Of a DNA stretch of 6,747 nt, positions 1-6,540 are shown piece after piece. The DNA is from Brevundimonas sp. Lineage in GTDB: Bacteria; Pseudomonadota; Alphaproteobacteria; Caulobacterales; Caulobacteraceae. Below the pieces are notes generated by a model. It had not been told where the DNA came from. It ran no database searches and worked only from the letters and a program-made list of their open reading frames with translations. The stretch spans positions 1-6,747 of the forward strand of contig NZ_JAVHLH010000160.1 in assembly GCF_031082345.1 (NCBI RefSeq). The letters are read 5' to 3'. How positions within the stretch are numbered: the first letter of the stretch is position 1; the number at the start of each line of letters is the position of its first letter. A program made the translations under genes and the position numbers.

Positions 1-1670
1 ATTCGGGGGGCGGGACGCTCGCCCTGACCGCCACGCGCGGCCGGGGCCTGCCCGAGGCGGCCTTCGCCATCCCGGCGTGGCGGCTGACGGCGGACGGCTT
101 CACCGCCGACCTCGACGGCCGCGCCGCGCTGGATTTCGACCTGGCGCGCGGGATCGCCCTGGACACCCGCGGGCGGCTGACCTCCTCCGGCGGGCGGGTG
201 ACCTATGTGGCGGCGGAATGCACGCCGCTGACCGTCGAGCGGCTGGAGCTCGGCGAGAACGACGTCGTCGACCTGTCCGGCCGGGCCTGCCCGATCGACC
301 GGCCACTGGTCAGCATCGCCGGCGGACGCTGGCGCGCCGACGGCGGCCTGGCCGGCCTCGACGCCTCCGCCCCCTTCCTCGCCCTGCATTTCCGCGACGC
401 CCACGGCCGTTTTGCGGCGACCGGCGGTCCGGCCGGCCTCGGTCTCGAGACCCGCGTCGACCGGGCGACCGTCGAGGACGCCACCACGCCGCTGCGCTTC
501 AACCCCCTCCAGGCGTCCGGTTCGGCCCGGCTGGAGAACGAGGACTGGACCGGCGCCTTCGACCTGTCCCGAAATGACACGCCGCTCGGCCGCCTCGACC
601 TCGCCCACGACGGCCCGACCGGCGCGGGCGGCCTGACCATAGACGCCCCGTCCATCGTCTTCGCCGAGGGCGGGCTGCAGCCGGCCGATCTCAGTCCCCT
701 CGCGGGCGATTTCGTCGGCTCTCCCGCGACCGGCTCCGTCGCCTTCGAGGGGCGCGTCGACTGGCGGGCCGAGGCCGAGGGCTCCAGCACCGGCCGCCTG
801 ACCATCCCCGGCCTCGACTTCGTCAGCCCGGCCGGGCCGGTGAAGGGACTGAGAGGAACCGTCGACTTCACCAGTCTGGCCCCGCTGGTCACCGCCCCCG
901 GCCAGCGCCTGACCGCCGAGGTGCTGGAGTCCGTCGCGCCCCTGACCGACATCGAACTGAGCTTCGGTCTCGACAAGGCCGGGGTGACCGTCGAGGGCGG
1001 CGACCTGTCCATCGCCGGCGGCCTCGTCCGGGTCGAACCCTTCGTCCTGCCGCTGGACCGCAGCCAGCCCTTCAGCGGCGTCATCGTGCTGGAGAAGGTC
1101 CAGCTGGGCGAGATCATCGCCGGCTCGGGTTTCGGCGACACGGTGATGCTGGATGCGGTGGTGTCCGGCCGGCTGCCCTTCACCTCGGATCCGGTGGCGG
1201 GAATCCGCATCTCGGCCGGGACGCTCGCCGCCATCCAGCCGGGCCGGCTGTCGATCCAGCGCGAGGCGCTCAGCGATCTCGAGGCGGGCGGGGGCGGCGA
1301 GGGCGTACCCCCGAACACGGTCCAGGATCTGGCCTACCAGGCCATGGAGAACCTGTCGTTCGACATCCTCTCGGCCGAGGTCAACAGCCTCGACGAGGGT
1401 CGCATCGGCGTGCTGTTCCGCATCCGCGGCCGCCACGACCCGCCGCAGCACCAGGAGCTCCGCATCAGCCTCGCCGAGTTCATCAGCCGCGAATTCCTCA
1501 ACCGCGAACTGCCCCTGCCGTCGGGCACGGGCATCGACCTGACGCTCGACACCACCCTGAACCTGAACCAGCTGATCGGCGACCTTCTGGAGCTGAACCG
1601 GGCCCGCAACGGCGATCCTTCGGCGGAGGCGGCCGCCCCGGATCGAACCGGGCCGGTCCCCACGCCTTGA
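1..1670 (+). CDS. ydbH: YdbH-family AsmA-like intermembrane phospholipid transport protein, 3' part
   Basis: The frame is open from the first base (first whole codon at 3) to TGA at 1668-1670, giving 555 residues. The true start lies upstream; the GTG at 198 is only an internal codon. The protein is rich in alternating polar/hydrophobic beta-strand-like segments with many G/D/L repeats, as expected of the long beta-groove of AsmA/TamB/YhdP/YdbH proteins. The C-terminal 140 residues or so (the stretch with MENLSFDILSAEV, then LRISLAEFISREFLNR, then a TLNLNQLIGDLLELN tail) look like the YdbH C-terminal domain, formerly labelled 'dicarboxylate transport'. A glycine-rich loop is encoded at about 1281-1304. 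E. coli YdbH is about 880 residues, so roughly a third is missing here. In E. coli it is anchored in the inner membrane and pairs with the lipoprotein YnbE to carry phospholipids to the outer membrane. The ynbE and ydbL genes follow directly, which is the main support for the family call. Confidence 0.85.
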   Translation, partial: SGGGTLALTATRGRGLPEAAFAIPAWRLTADGFTADLDGRAALDFDLARGIALDTRGRLTSSGGRVTYVAAECTPLTVERLELGENDVVDLSGRACPIDRPLVSIAGGRWRADGGLAGLDASAPFLALHFRDAHGRFAATGGPAGLGLETRVDRATVEDATTPLRFNPLQASGSARLENEDWTGAFDLSRNDTPLGRLDLAHDGPTGAGGLTIDAPSIVFAEGGLQPADLSPLAGDFVGSPATGSVAFEGRVDWRAEAEGSSTGRLTIPGLDFVSPAGPVKGLRGTVDFTSLAPLVTAPGQRLTAEVLESVAPLTDIELSFGLDKAGVTVEGGDLSIAGGLVRVEPFVLPLDRSQPFSGVIVLEKVQLGEIIAGSGFGDTVMLDAVVSGRLPFTSDPVAGIRISAGTLAAIQPGRLSIQREALSDLEAGGGGEGVPPNTVQDLAYQAMENLSFDILSAEVNSLDEGRIGVLFRIRGRHDPPQHQELRISLAEFISREFLNRELPLPSGTGIDLTLDTTLNLNQLIGDLLELNRARNGDPSAEAAAPDRTGPVPTP

Positions 1671-1677
1671 TCGCGCC

Positions 1678-1695
1678 GTTCTGGCCGTTCAGAAC
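1678..1695 (+). repeat. Short inverted repeat between ydbH and ynbE
   Basis: GTTCTG at 1678-1683 and CAGAAC at 1690-1695 can pair as a 6-bp stem around the loop GCCGTT. It starts eight bases after the ydbH stop codon. There is no T run, so it is not a convincing terminator. It could be a processing or attenuation hairpin in an 81-nt gap between two genes that are expected to be expressed together, or it may be chance. Confidence 0.3.
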
Positions 1696-1751
1696 CCATT
1701 CACCCCGCGCGGCGTTAAGGTCGTCGCAGATCAACACCGGAGACCACAGCC

Positions 1752-1940
1752 ATGACCCGGACCCGCGCAAGTCTCGCCCTGATCGGCTTCATCGCCGCCG
1801 TCGGCGCGAGCGCCTGCACGCCCACGGTCCGGCTCCAGGTCGACCCGATCCAGATCTACGCCAAGCTGGACGCCGACGTCCGCGTCCGTCTCGACAAGGA
1901 GCTTCAGGACCTCCTCGTCGAGAACCCGAACCTGTTCTGA
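1752..1940 (+). CDS. ynbE: YnbE-family outer-membrane lipoprotein
   Basis: This 62-residue protein has a basic N-terminus (MTRTR), a hydrophobic stretch, and a lipobox ASAC with the lipidated Cys at residue 22. The mature part is only about 41 residues and starts CTP, as I recall for E. coli YnbE (61 residues), and it ends with a similar NLF terminus. Thr at position +2, not Asp, fits sorting to the outer membrane. In E. coli, YnbE forms beta-strand-augmented multimers that join the C-terminus of YdbH and complete the intermembrane lipid bridge. GGAGA at 1739-1743 lies 8 nt before the ATG and supports this start. The stop codon overlaps the next ATG (TGATG), so translational coupling to ydbL is likely. 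The call rests on size, lipobox, CTP start and position between ydbH and ydbL. Confidence 0.88.
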   Translation: MTRTRASLALIGFIAAVGASACTPTVRLQVDPIQIYAKLDADVRVRLDKELQDLLVENPNLF

Positions 1941-2320
1941 TGCGAAAGTCGCCTCCGATGTCCTTCCGCAAGCTCTTCGTCGTCGCCGCCGCTATCGCCG
2001 CGCTCGGCGTGGCCGCCGGCGCCGCCTTCGCGCAGACCGCGCAGCAGAAGGCCATGATCGACTCCGCCAAGGCGCAGGGCGTCGTGGGCGAGCAGGCCGA
2101 CGGCTATCTCGGCTTCCGCCAGCCCTCGTCGGATTCGACCCTGACCGAGGCCGTGTCGGTGACCAACAACGCCCGTCGCGAGGCCTATGCCCGCAGCGCC
2201 GAGGTGGCCGGAACCACGGCGGATGTCGCCGCGGCCCGCGCGTTCGAGACCATCGTCCTGCCGCGCGTCAGCTCAGGCCAGTGGTATCGCAACGCCCAAG
2301 GCCGGTGGGTCCAGCGCTAG
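1940..2320 (+). CDS. ydbL: YdbL-family (DUF1318) periplasmic protein
   Basis: A 126-residue exported protein. An N-terminal signal peptide (basic RK, then an Ala-rich core) ends near AAFA, with cleavage likely after residue 31. The mature part has DUF1318 hallmarks in order: AKAQGVVGEQADGYLGFR (about residues 43-60), a central VTNNARREAYARSAE helix, then the C-terminal GQWYRNAQGRWVQR. This parallels E. coli YdbL (about 108 residues; GRVGETLNGYL early, INGKWL near the end). In E. coli YdbL modulates assembly of the YdbH-YnbE bridge, probably as a chaperone-like factor. The chosen ATG overlaps the ynbE stop by one base; the Met at residue 7 (1958) is an alternative start and would give a more usual signal-peptide length. 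No strong Shine-Dalgarno is visible before either, which fits coupled translation. Confidence 0.88.
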   Translation: MRKSPPMSFRKLFVVAAAIAALGVAAGAAFAQTAQQKAMIDSAKAQGVVGEQADGYLGFRQPSSDSTLTEAVSVTNNARREAYARSAEVAGTTADVAAARAFETIVLPRVSSGQWYRNAQGRWVQR

Positions 2321-2337
2321 CATACGGACCCTTTAGT

Positions 2338-2355
2338 CCCGCGCGCGGGTTTCCC
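2338..2355 (+). terminator. Weak terminator-like palindrome after ydbL
   Basis: A 12-base perfect palindrome, CCCGCGCGCGGG (2338-2349), begins 17 bases after the ydbL stop and is followed by only three T and then CCC. It could form a short GC stem, ending ydbH-ynbE-ydbL transcription at its natural end. The T run is too short to be confident, and such a palindrome arises readily in DNA this rich in GC. Confidence 0.3.
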
Positions 2356-2391
2356 TGACGGCCGGACCGTAGGGCCGCTATGGGATATCCG

Positions 2392-2559
2392 ATGCGAACT
2401 GCTTCACAATGCCGGGCCATGGCCGCGAGAATGGATGATCAGGCCGCCTGCGCCGTCGAGCCGGAGATGCGGGCGGAATGGACCCGAATGGCCTCTGGCT
2501 GGCGCAGGGCGGCGCGACAGGCGGACTGGCAGGATCTGTATGTCGTCCGGACCACCTGA
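2392..2559 (+). CDS. Small hypothetical helical protein (55 residues)
   Basis: ATG at 2392 to TGA at 2557-2559 encodes 55 residues, beginning MRTASQCRAMAARMDD and ending WQDLYVVRTT. GGGA at 2382-2385 lies 6 nt upstream and supports this start; an in-frame ATG at 2380 would add four residues. The spacing CRAMA...D...PEMR..W.RMA.GWRRAA resembles the many small alpha-proteobacterial proteins with a C-R-x-L/M-A, then M/L-A-x-x-W-R-x-L-A pattern and unknown function. It is predicted to be two short amphipathic helices with no signal peptide and no membrane segment. Third-position GC is roughly three quarters, lower than its neighbours, mainly because of the first fifteen codons, so a non-coding origin is not excluded. 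A terminator-like hairpin begins at its stop codon. Function unknown. Confidence 0.5.
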   Translation: MRTASQCRAMAARMDDQAACAVEPEMRAEWTRMASGWRRAARQADWQDLYVVRTT

Positions 2560-2598
2560 GCCGGCTGCCGACTAATAATTCCAGGAACCCGGCTTTTT
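2559..2598 (+). terminator. Terminator-like hairpin with T run, upstream of the kinase gene
   Basis: AGCCGG (2559-2564) pairs with CCGGCT (2589-2594), and the stem runs into TTTT (2594-2598 is all T). The 24-nt loop is long, but it holds a small TTCC-A-GGAA dyad (2579-2587) that could shorten it. Position, directly after the stop codon of the 55-residue ORF, fits an intrinsic terminator for that gene. The AT-rich patch ACTAATAATT (2571-2580) is the most AT-rich stretch in this gap and may instead belong to the promoter of the kinase gene. Confidence 0.4.
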
Positions 2599-2658
2599 CC
2601 GCTAGAAGCGTCTGGTTGGCCGTCCTTTTGCGCGCCGGAACAGGACGGCTCATCCGCC

Positions 2659-3708
2659 ATGCCGACCGTGATCCCCGCGATCGAGGATGCCCAGACTCTC
2701 GCCGAGGCGATCGTCGACACCATTCATGAGCCGCTGATCGTCCTCGACGGCGGCCTGCGGGTCCTCGCCGCCAGTCGGGCCTTCTACGAGATATTCCGGG
2801 TCGATCCCGAGCACACCATGGGCTGCCGGCTCTACGACCTCGGCGACGGCCAGTGGAACATCCCGGCGCTGCGCCTGCTGCTCGAGACCATCATTCCCGA
2901 AAAGACCGCGATGGACGGGTTCGAGGTCGAGCACGACTTTCCCGGCGTCGGCCGCCGCACCATGCTGCTCAACGCCCGCAAGGTGATCTACGAGACCCTC
3001 GCCGACAGCACCATCCTGCTGGCCTTTACCGACATCACCGCCCGCCGGGCGGTGGAGCGCGACCTCGCCGACCTGCTGGAGCATACGGAAGAGCTGCTCC
3101 GCCAGAAGCAGGTCCTGCTGCAGGAGATGCAGCACCGCGTCGCCAACAGTCTGCAGATCATCGCCAGCATCCTGCTGATCAAGGCCCGCGCCGTGACCTC
3201 CGAGGAAACCCGCCTCCATCTCAAGGATGCGCACCAGCGGGTCCTCTCGGTCGCCGAGGTCCAGTCCCATCTCCACGCCTCGGGCGATCTCGACCAGATC
3301 GAGGTCGGGCCCTATCTGACCAAGCTGTGCGACAGCCTCGCCGCCTCGATGCTCGGCGACAGTCATCCGATCAGCCTCCGGGTCGAGGCGGATCACAGCC
3401 GTATCGGGTCCGACAAGGCCGTCAGCATGGGCCTGATCGTCACCGAACTCGTCATCAACGCCATCAAATACGCCTTCCCCCAGCCGCGCGGCGACGCCCT
3501 CATCCTGGTCCGCTTCGAGAGCGAGGGAGACAGCTGGATGCTGGGCGTCAGGGACAATGGCGTCGGCGTCGACGAAACCGCGGCGCCCGGAGCCCACGGC
3601 GGGCTCGGCGGCGCCATCGTCGAGGCCCTGGTCAAACAGCTGGAGGCCCGGATGCAGGTGGACTCCGCCGCGGGCATGGACGTCTCCATCCGCCACGCTG
3701 CGGACTGA
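2659..3708 (+). CDS. Cytoplasmic PAS-HisKA_2 sensor histidine kinase
   Basis: A 349-residue soluble sensor kinase with no membrane segment. Residues about 14-130 form a PAS domain (IVDTIHEPLIVLDGGLRVLAAS..., ending ILLAFTDITARR). A helical, probably coiled-coil linker (131-155) follows. The HisKA_2 dimerisation domain has the phospho-acceptor His159 in QEMQHRVANSLQII. The ATP-binding domain shows an N box with Glu263 and Asn267 (TELVINAIKYAF), a G1 box DNGVG (299-303) and a glycine-rich G2 region GGLGGAIVEAL (314-324). All catalytic motifs look intact, so it should be active. The HisKA_2 H-box pattern, and absence of HWE-type motifs that I can recognise, favour HisKA_2. Kinases of this class often feed single-domain or PhyR-type regulators of the alpha-proteobacterial general stress response, but no receiver gene lies in the window. 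The signal for the PAS pocket is unknown. ATG 2659 is the only plausible start; AGGA at 2642-2645 is rather far away. Confidence 0.92.
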   Translation: MPTVIPAIEDAQTLAEAIVDTIHEPLIVLDGGLRVLAASRAFYEIFRVDPEHTMGCRLYDLGDGQWNIPALRLLLETIIPEKTAMDGFEVEHDFPGVGRRTMLLNARKVIYETLADSTILLAFTDITARRAVERDLADLLEHTEELLRQKQVLLQEMQHRVANSLQIIASILLIKARAVTSEETRLHLKDAHQRVLSVAEVQSHLHASGDLDQIEVGPYLTKLCDSLAASMLGDSHPISLRVEADHSRIGSDKAVSMGLIVTELVINAIKYAFPQPRGDALILVRFESEGDSWMLGVRDNGVGVDETAAPGAHGGLGGAIVEALVKQLEARMQVDSAAGMDVSIRHAAD

Positions 3709-3741
3709 GCGTCCGCGCGGGGTTGATTGCCCGGTCCGGAT

Positions 3742-3782
3742 GACGCAAAAGCCGCGTCCTCAAGGACCCGGCCCGACCGGGT
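3742..3782 (+). repeat. Cluster of small potential hairpins between kinase and transporter genes
   Basis: Three overlapping stems can be drawn in the 155-nt gap: GACGC/GCGTC (3742-3746 with 3754-3758), GTCC-TCAA-GGAC (3756-3767), and ACCCGG/CCGGGT (3766-3771 with 3777-3782, loop CCCGA). The first and second share bases, as do the second and third, so alternative folds are possible. No T run follows. The last stem may end the kinase transcript in a factor-dependent way, or the set may be a structured leader of the transporter mRNA. I cannot match it to a known riboswitch. The rest of the gap shows no ORF and no clear promoter. Confidence 0.35.
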
Positions 3783-3863
3783 GGCTAGCCCGGCCGCCGA
3801 TCCGCCGGGAAACCTGAGCGAGCCCGCCATCGCGCCGGCCCGCACGAGCGTCAGTCGGTTTTC

Positions 3864-5348
3864 ATGTCCGTTTTCGCCTCGGCGCGCCAGCAGTGGCTCG
3901 CCAACCCCCGCCGCGACCTGCTCGCGGGCACGGTCGTCGCCCTCGCCCTGATCCCCGAGGCCATCGCCTTCTCGATCATCGCCGGCGTCGACCCGGCTGT
4001 CGGCCTCTACGCCAGCTTCGTCATCGCCGTGACCATCGCCTTCGTCGGCGGTCGCCCGGCCATGATCAGCGCCGCCACAGGGGCCATGGCGCTGCTGATG
4101 GTCACGCTCGTGCGTGATCACGGCCTCGAATACCTGTTCGCCGCCTCCCTGCTGTGCGGCGTCATCCAGATCGGGGTCGGCCTGCTGAAGCTGGGCCGCT
4201 ACATCAAATTCGTGTCGCGCAGCGTCATGACCGGCTTCGTCAACTCCCTGGCCATCCTGATCTTCCTGGCCCAGATGCCCGAACTGATCGGCGCCAACTG
4301 GCAGACCTTCGCCCTCGTCGGCGCGGCGCTGGCGATCATCTATGGCCTGCCGCGCCTCACCAGGGCCGTGCCGTCGCCGCTGGTCGCCATCGTCCTGCTC
4401 AGCGGATTCGTGATCTGGAGCGGCGTCGATGTGCGCACCGTCGGGGACATGGGCGAGATGCCGTCGGCCCTGCCGTTCTTCCAGATCCCCAATGTGCCCC
4501 TGACCTGGGAGACGCTGACCATCATCGGCCCCGTCGCCGCGACCCTGGCCTTCGTCGGCCTGCTGGAGAGCCTGCTGACCGCCAACCTGCTCGACGACAT
4601 CACCGACACGCCCTCTGACAAGGATCGCGAGACCCGCGGCCAGGGCATCGCCAACGTCCTGTCTCCCCTGTTCGGCGGCATGGCCGGCTGCGCCATGATC
4701 GGCCAGTCGATCATCAACGTCACTTCCGGCGCGCGCGGACGCCTGTCGACCCTGTGGGCCGGCCTGTTCCTGCTGTTCCTGATCCTCGTGCTGCAGGACT
4801 GGGTCGCCCGCATTCCGATGGCGGCGCTGGTCGCGGTGATGATCATGGTCTCGGTCGGCACCTTCGACTGGGGGTCGGTGCTGCGGCTGCGCTCCACACC
4901 GATGCAGTCCTCGATCGTCATGGTGGCCACCACGGTCACGGTGGTCGCCACCCACGACCTGTCCAAGGGCGTGGTGCTGGGCGTGGTGCTGTCGGCGATC
5001 TTCTTCATGCGCAAGGTCGGCAAGACCATCGTGGTCGAGGAGATCGAGACGCCGGAAGACGGCGTGCTTCGCTATCGCGTCACCGGCAATCTGTTCTTCG
5101 CCTCCGCCGACGTCTTTGCCGCGGCCTTCGAGCATCACGGCCATCCGGCCCGCGTCGACATCGACATGAGCGACGCCCACCTGTGGGATCTCACCGGCGT
5201 GGCGGCGGTCGACAAGGTCGTGTTCCGCTATCGCCGTCAGGGCGCCGAGGTCGAGGTGATCGGCATGAACAAGGCGGCCCGCACCCTGGTCGATCGTGTC
5301 GGCAAGCACGACAAGAGCCATCTGCCGGGCGCCGCCGCCGCGCACTGA
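3864..5348 (+). CDS. SulP (SLC26-type) anion transporter with C-terminal STAS domain
   Basis: A 494-residue inner-membrane transporter. The first hydrophobic segment carries the SulP signature [21 protein letters not shown] (starts at residue 31), followed by the [17 protein letters not shown] segment that lines the substrate site in this family. Roughly ten to twelve hydrophobic stretches run to about residue 382. The conserved [15 protein letters not shown] (232-246) and the [18 protein letters not shown]...[13 protein letters not shown] region (256-295) are also typical. Residues about 393-485 form a STAS domain ([17 protein letters not shown]..., [15 protein letters not shown], ending [16 protein letters not shown]), with Thr444 near the usual regulatory site. 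Family members move sulfate, bicarbonate or dicarboxylates, often with sodium or protons; the substrate cannot be read from sequence. The protein is somewhat shorter than E. coli YchM/DauA (about 560). The Shine-Dalgarno before ATG 3864 is weak; no earlier in-frame start is evident. Confidence 0.92.
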   Translation: MSVFASARQQWLANPRRDLLAGTVVALALIPEAIAFSIIAGVDPAVGLYASFVIAVTIAFVGGRPAMISAATGAMALLMVTLVRDHGLEYLFAASLLCGVIQIGVGLLKLGRYIKFVSRSVMTGFVNSLAILIFLAQMPELIGANWQTFALVGAALAIIYGLPRLTRAVPSPLVAIVLLSGFVIWSGVDVRTVGDMGEMPSALPFFQIPNVPLTWETLTIIGPVAATLAFVGLLESLLTANLLDDITDTPSDKDRETRGQGIANVLSPLFGGMAGCAMIGQSIINVTSGARGRLSTLWAGLFLLFLILVLQDWVARIPMAALVAVMIMVSVGTFDWGSVLRLRSTPMQSSIVMVATTVTVVATHDLSKGVVLGVVLSAIFFMRKVGKTIVVEEIETPEDGVLRYRVTGNLFFASADVFAAAFEHHGHPARVDIDMSDAHLWDLTGVAAVDKVVFRYRRQGAEVEVIGMNKAARTLVDRVGKHDKSHLPGAAAAH

Positions 5349-5371
5349 CCGCCGGCTCGCGCGATCGCGAA

Positions 5372-5395
5372 CGCCCCCGTAGTTCTACGGGGGTG
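5372..5395 (+). terminator. Strong GC-rich dyad after the transporter gene: terminator or operator
   Basis: CCCCCGTAG (5374-5382), then TT, then CTACGGGGG (5385-5393) form a perfect 9-bp inverted repeat, extendable by a G-T and a C-G pair to 5372-5395. In RNA it makes a very stable hairpin 23 bases after the SulP stop, a natural terminator position, but no T run follows. The dyad ends 34 bases before the next ATG and its DNA symmetry is as good as that of many regulator-binding sites, so it may also be an operator for the following gene group. A separate palindrome, CGCGATCGCG, lies at 5360-5369. Confidence 0.6.
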
Positions 5396-5427
5396 GCCCG
5401 GTGGCGCGGAACGCCTAGGGTTGTCCG

Positions 5428-5685
5428 ATGACCCCATTTCGCACCTTTCTCGCCGTGGCTGGCGTCGCTGTCGGCTCGGTTGTCGGCATCAGCCTGGCGT
5501 GGACGGCCATCGGCGGCGGCGCCATGCCGATCCACGGCGTCGTGGCCCTGTCCCTCGGCGTGGCCGGCACCATCGCCCTCGCCTGGGTCCTGATGGCTCT
5601 GGCCTTCAAGTCCGACCGCGACGGCTGGGACGACCGGGCCGACCGGACGGGCAGCGCCGACGTCGAGGCGTCGGACAAGTCTTGA
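5428..5685 (+). CDS. Small two-helix membrane protein, function unknown
   Basis: An 85-residue protein. Two hydrophobic segments (about residues 6-30 and 36-60) are separated by a short Gly-rich turn (IGGGAMPIHG), so it is probably a helical hairpin in the inner membrane. A charged, Asp-rich tail (FKSDRDGWDDRADR... to the end) follows and is probably cytoplasmic. AGGG at 5417-5420 lies 7 nt before the ATG. Codon use is as GC-rich in third positions as in neighbouring genes, which supports a real gene. kynA begins 31 nt downstream, so the two are probably co-transcribed, but nothing in the sequence links the protein to tryptophan breakdown. I do not recognise a named family. Confidence 0.8.
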   Translation: MTPFRTFLAVAGVAVGSVVGISLAWTAIGGGAMPIHGVVALSLGVAGTIALAWVLMALAFKSDRDGWDDRADRTGSADVEASDKS

Positions 5686-5716
5686 GCCGCGCCGCGCCGC
5701 GGGCGATAGGTCTCGC

Positions 5717-6529
5717 ATGACCGACGCCTCCGACAAGCCCGCCTCCGCGATCACCTACGCCGGCTACCTCGCCCTCGACGATCTTCTGGCGGCCCAGCAC
5801 CCCCGGTCGGACGAGCATGACGAGATGCTGTTCGTCATCATCCACCAGACCAAGGAGCTGTGGCTCAAACAGATCCTGCACGAGGTGGCGCAGGCCCAGG
5901 GCCTGGTCCGCGCCGGCGACCTGGTCCCCGCCTACAAGAGTCTCGCCCGCGTCAGCCGCATCCAGGCGGTGATGACCATGAGCTGGGACATCCTGGCGAC
6001 CATGACCCCGGCCGACTATCTGCGCTTCCGCGGCGAGCTGGGGACCTCGTCGGGTTTCCAGAGCGACCAGTTCCGGCGCTTCGAATACATGCTCGGTCTG
6101 AAGGACGACCGCTTCCTACGCTTCCATGAGGAACGGCCCGAGGCCCACGCGGCGCTCAGGGCGGCGCTCGACGCGCCCAGCCTCTATGACGACGCCCTGG
6201 CCCAGCTCGCCGCCGCCGGCCTGCCCGTGCCGGCCGAGGTGCTGAACCGCGACGTCAGCAAGCCCTGGGAGCCGTCGGAAGGGGTCGAGGTGGCCTGGCT
6301 GGAGGTCTATCGCGACACCGCGCGCTGGTGGCCCTTCTACCAGCTGGCCGAAAAACTGGTCGATCTGGACGACGCCCTGCTGACCTGGCGGCACAAGCAC
6401 GTCGTCACCGTCGAGCGCATCATCGGCCGCCGTCGCGGCACCGGCGGCACCGAGGGCGTCGCCTATCTGACCGAGACCCTGCAGCGCCGCTGCTTCCCCG
6501 AGCTGTGGTCGCTGCGCACCAAACTCTGA
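5717..6529 (+). CDS. kynA: Tryptophan 2,3-dioxygenase
   Basis: A 270-residue cytosolic haem enzyme that opens the indole ring of L-tryptophan with O2 to give N-formylkynurenine, the first step of the kynurenine pathway. Family residues line up with the Xanthomonas campestris enzyme at a constant offset of 12: Phe39 and His43 (FVIIHQTKELWLKQ) for Phe51 and the distal His55, Tyr101 and Arg105 (YLRFR) for Tyr113 and Arg117, which hold the substrate carboxylate, His228 (RHKH) for the haem ligand His240, and Thr242 (GTGGT) for Thr254. SSGFQSDQFR (111-120) is another hallmark. The protein is complete, and slightly shorter than the roughly 280-300 typical of bacterial members, mainly at the N-terminus. 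AGG at 5708-5710 is 6 nt before the ATG. kynB (formamidase) and kynU (kynureninase) are not in the window and may lie beyond its right edge or elsewhere. Confidence 0.97.
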   Translation: MTDASDKPASAITYAGYLALDDLLAAQHPRSDEHDEMLFVIIHQTKELWLKQILHEVAQAQGLVRAGDLVPAYKSLARVSRIQAVMTMSWDILATMTPADYLRFRGELGTSSGFQSDQFRRFEYMLGLKDDRFLRFHEERPEAHAALRAALDAPSLYDDALAQLAAAGLPVPAEVLNRDVSKPWEPSEGVEVAWLEVYRDTARWWPFYQLAEKLVDLDDALLTWRHKHVVTVERIIGRRRGTGGTEGVAYLTETLQRRCFPELWSLRTKL

Positions 6530-6540
6530 AGGAGACCCGG

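Noticed and set aside
198..200. GTG at 198 as the start of the first gene
   Set aside because: The same frame is open back to the window edge with coherent composition, so the gene continues upstream and this is an internal Val codon.
203..1318. A 371-codon open frame on the minus strand opposite ydbH
   Set aside because: The product is Ser/Pro/Arg-rich with no recognisable domain and lies entirely over the ydbH frame.
1715..1729. CtrA-like half site TTAA in the ydbH-ynbE gap
   Set aside because: The second TTAA seven bases further on is absent (GCAG instead).
2584..2612. Possible general-stress sigma factor (EcfG) promoter: GGAAC at 2584-2588 and CGTC at 2609-2612 upstream of the kinase
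   Set aside because: The spacing is 20 bases, where the consensus needs 16-17, and the -10 element is not CGTT. The GGAAC at 2637-2641 has no -10 partner either.
2478..2729. An 83-codon + strand frame overlapping both the 55-residue ORF and the kinase start
   Set aside because: It runs through the terminator-like hairpin and 70 bases into the kinase gene, with no ribosome binding site and an Arg-rich, domainless product.
2650..3696. A 348-codon open frame on the minus strand opposite the kinase gene
   Set aside because: It mirrors the kinase gene codon for codon, is rich in Asp/Gly/Val/Gln, and has no domain; the + strand frame has intact H, N and G boxes.
3393..5345. A 650-codon open frame on the minus strand across the SulP gene and the end of the kinase gene
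   Set aside because: Its product is His/Asp/Gln/Gly-rich and of low complexity, the usual antisense shadow of a GC-rich gene. The + strand carries clear SulP and kinase motifs.
5362..5369. GCGATCGC, identical to the cyanobacterial HIP1 repeat
   Set aside because: A single copy in very GC-rich DNA; nothing else suggests a cyanobacterium.
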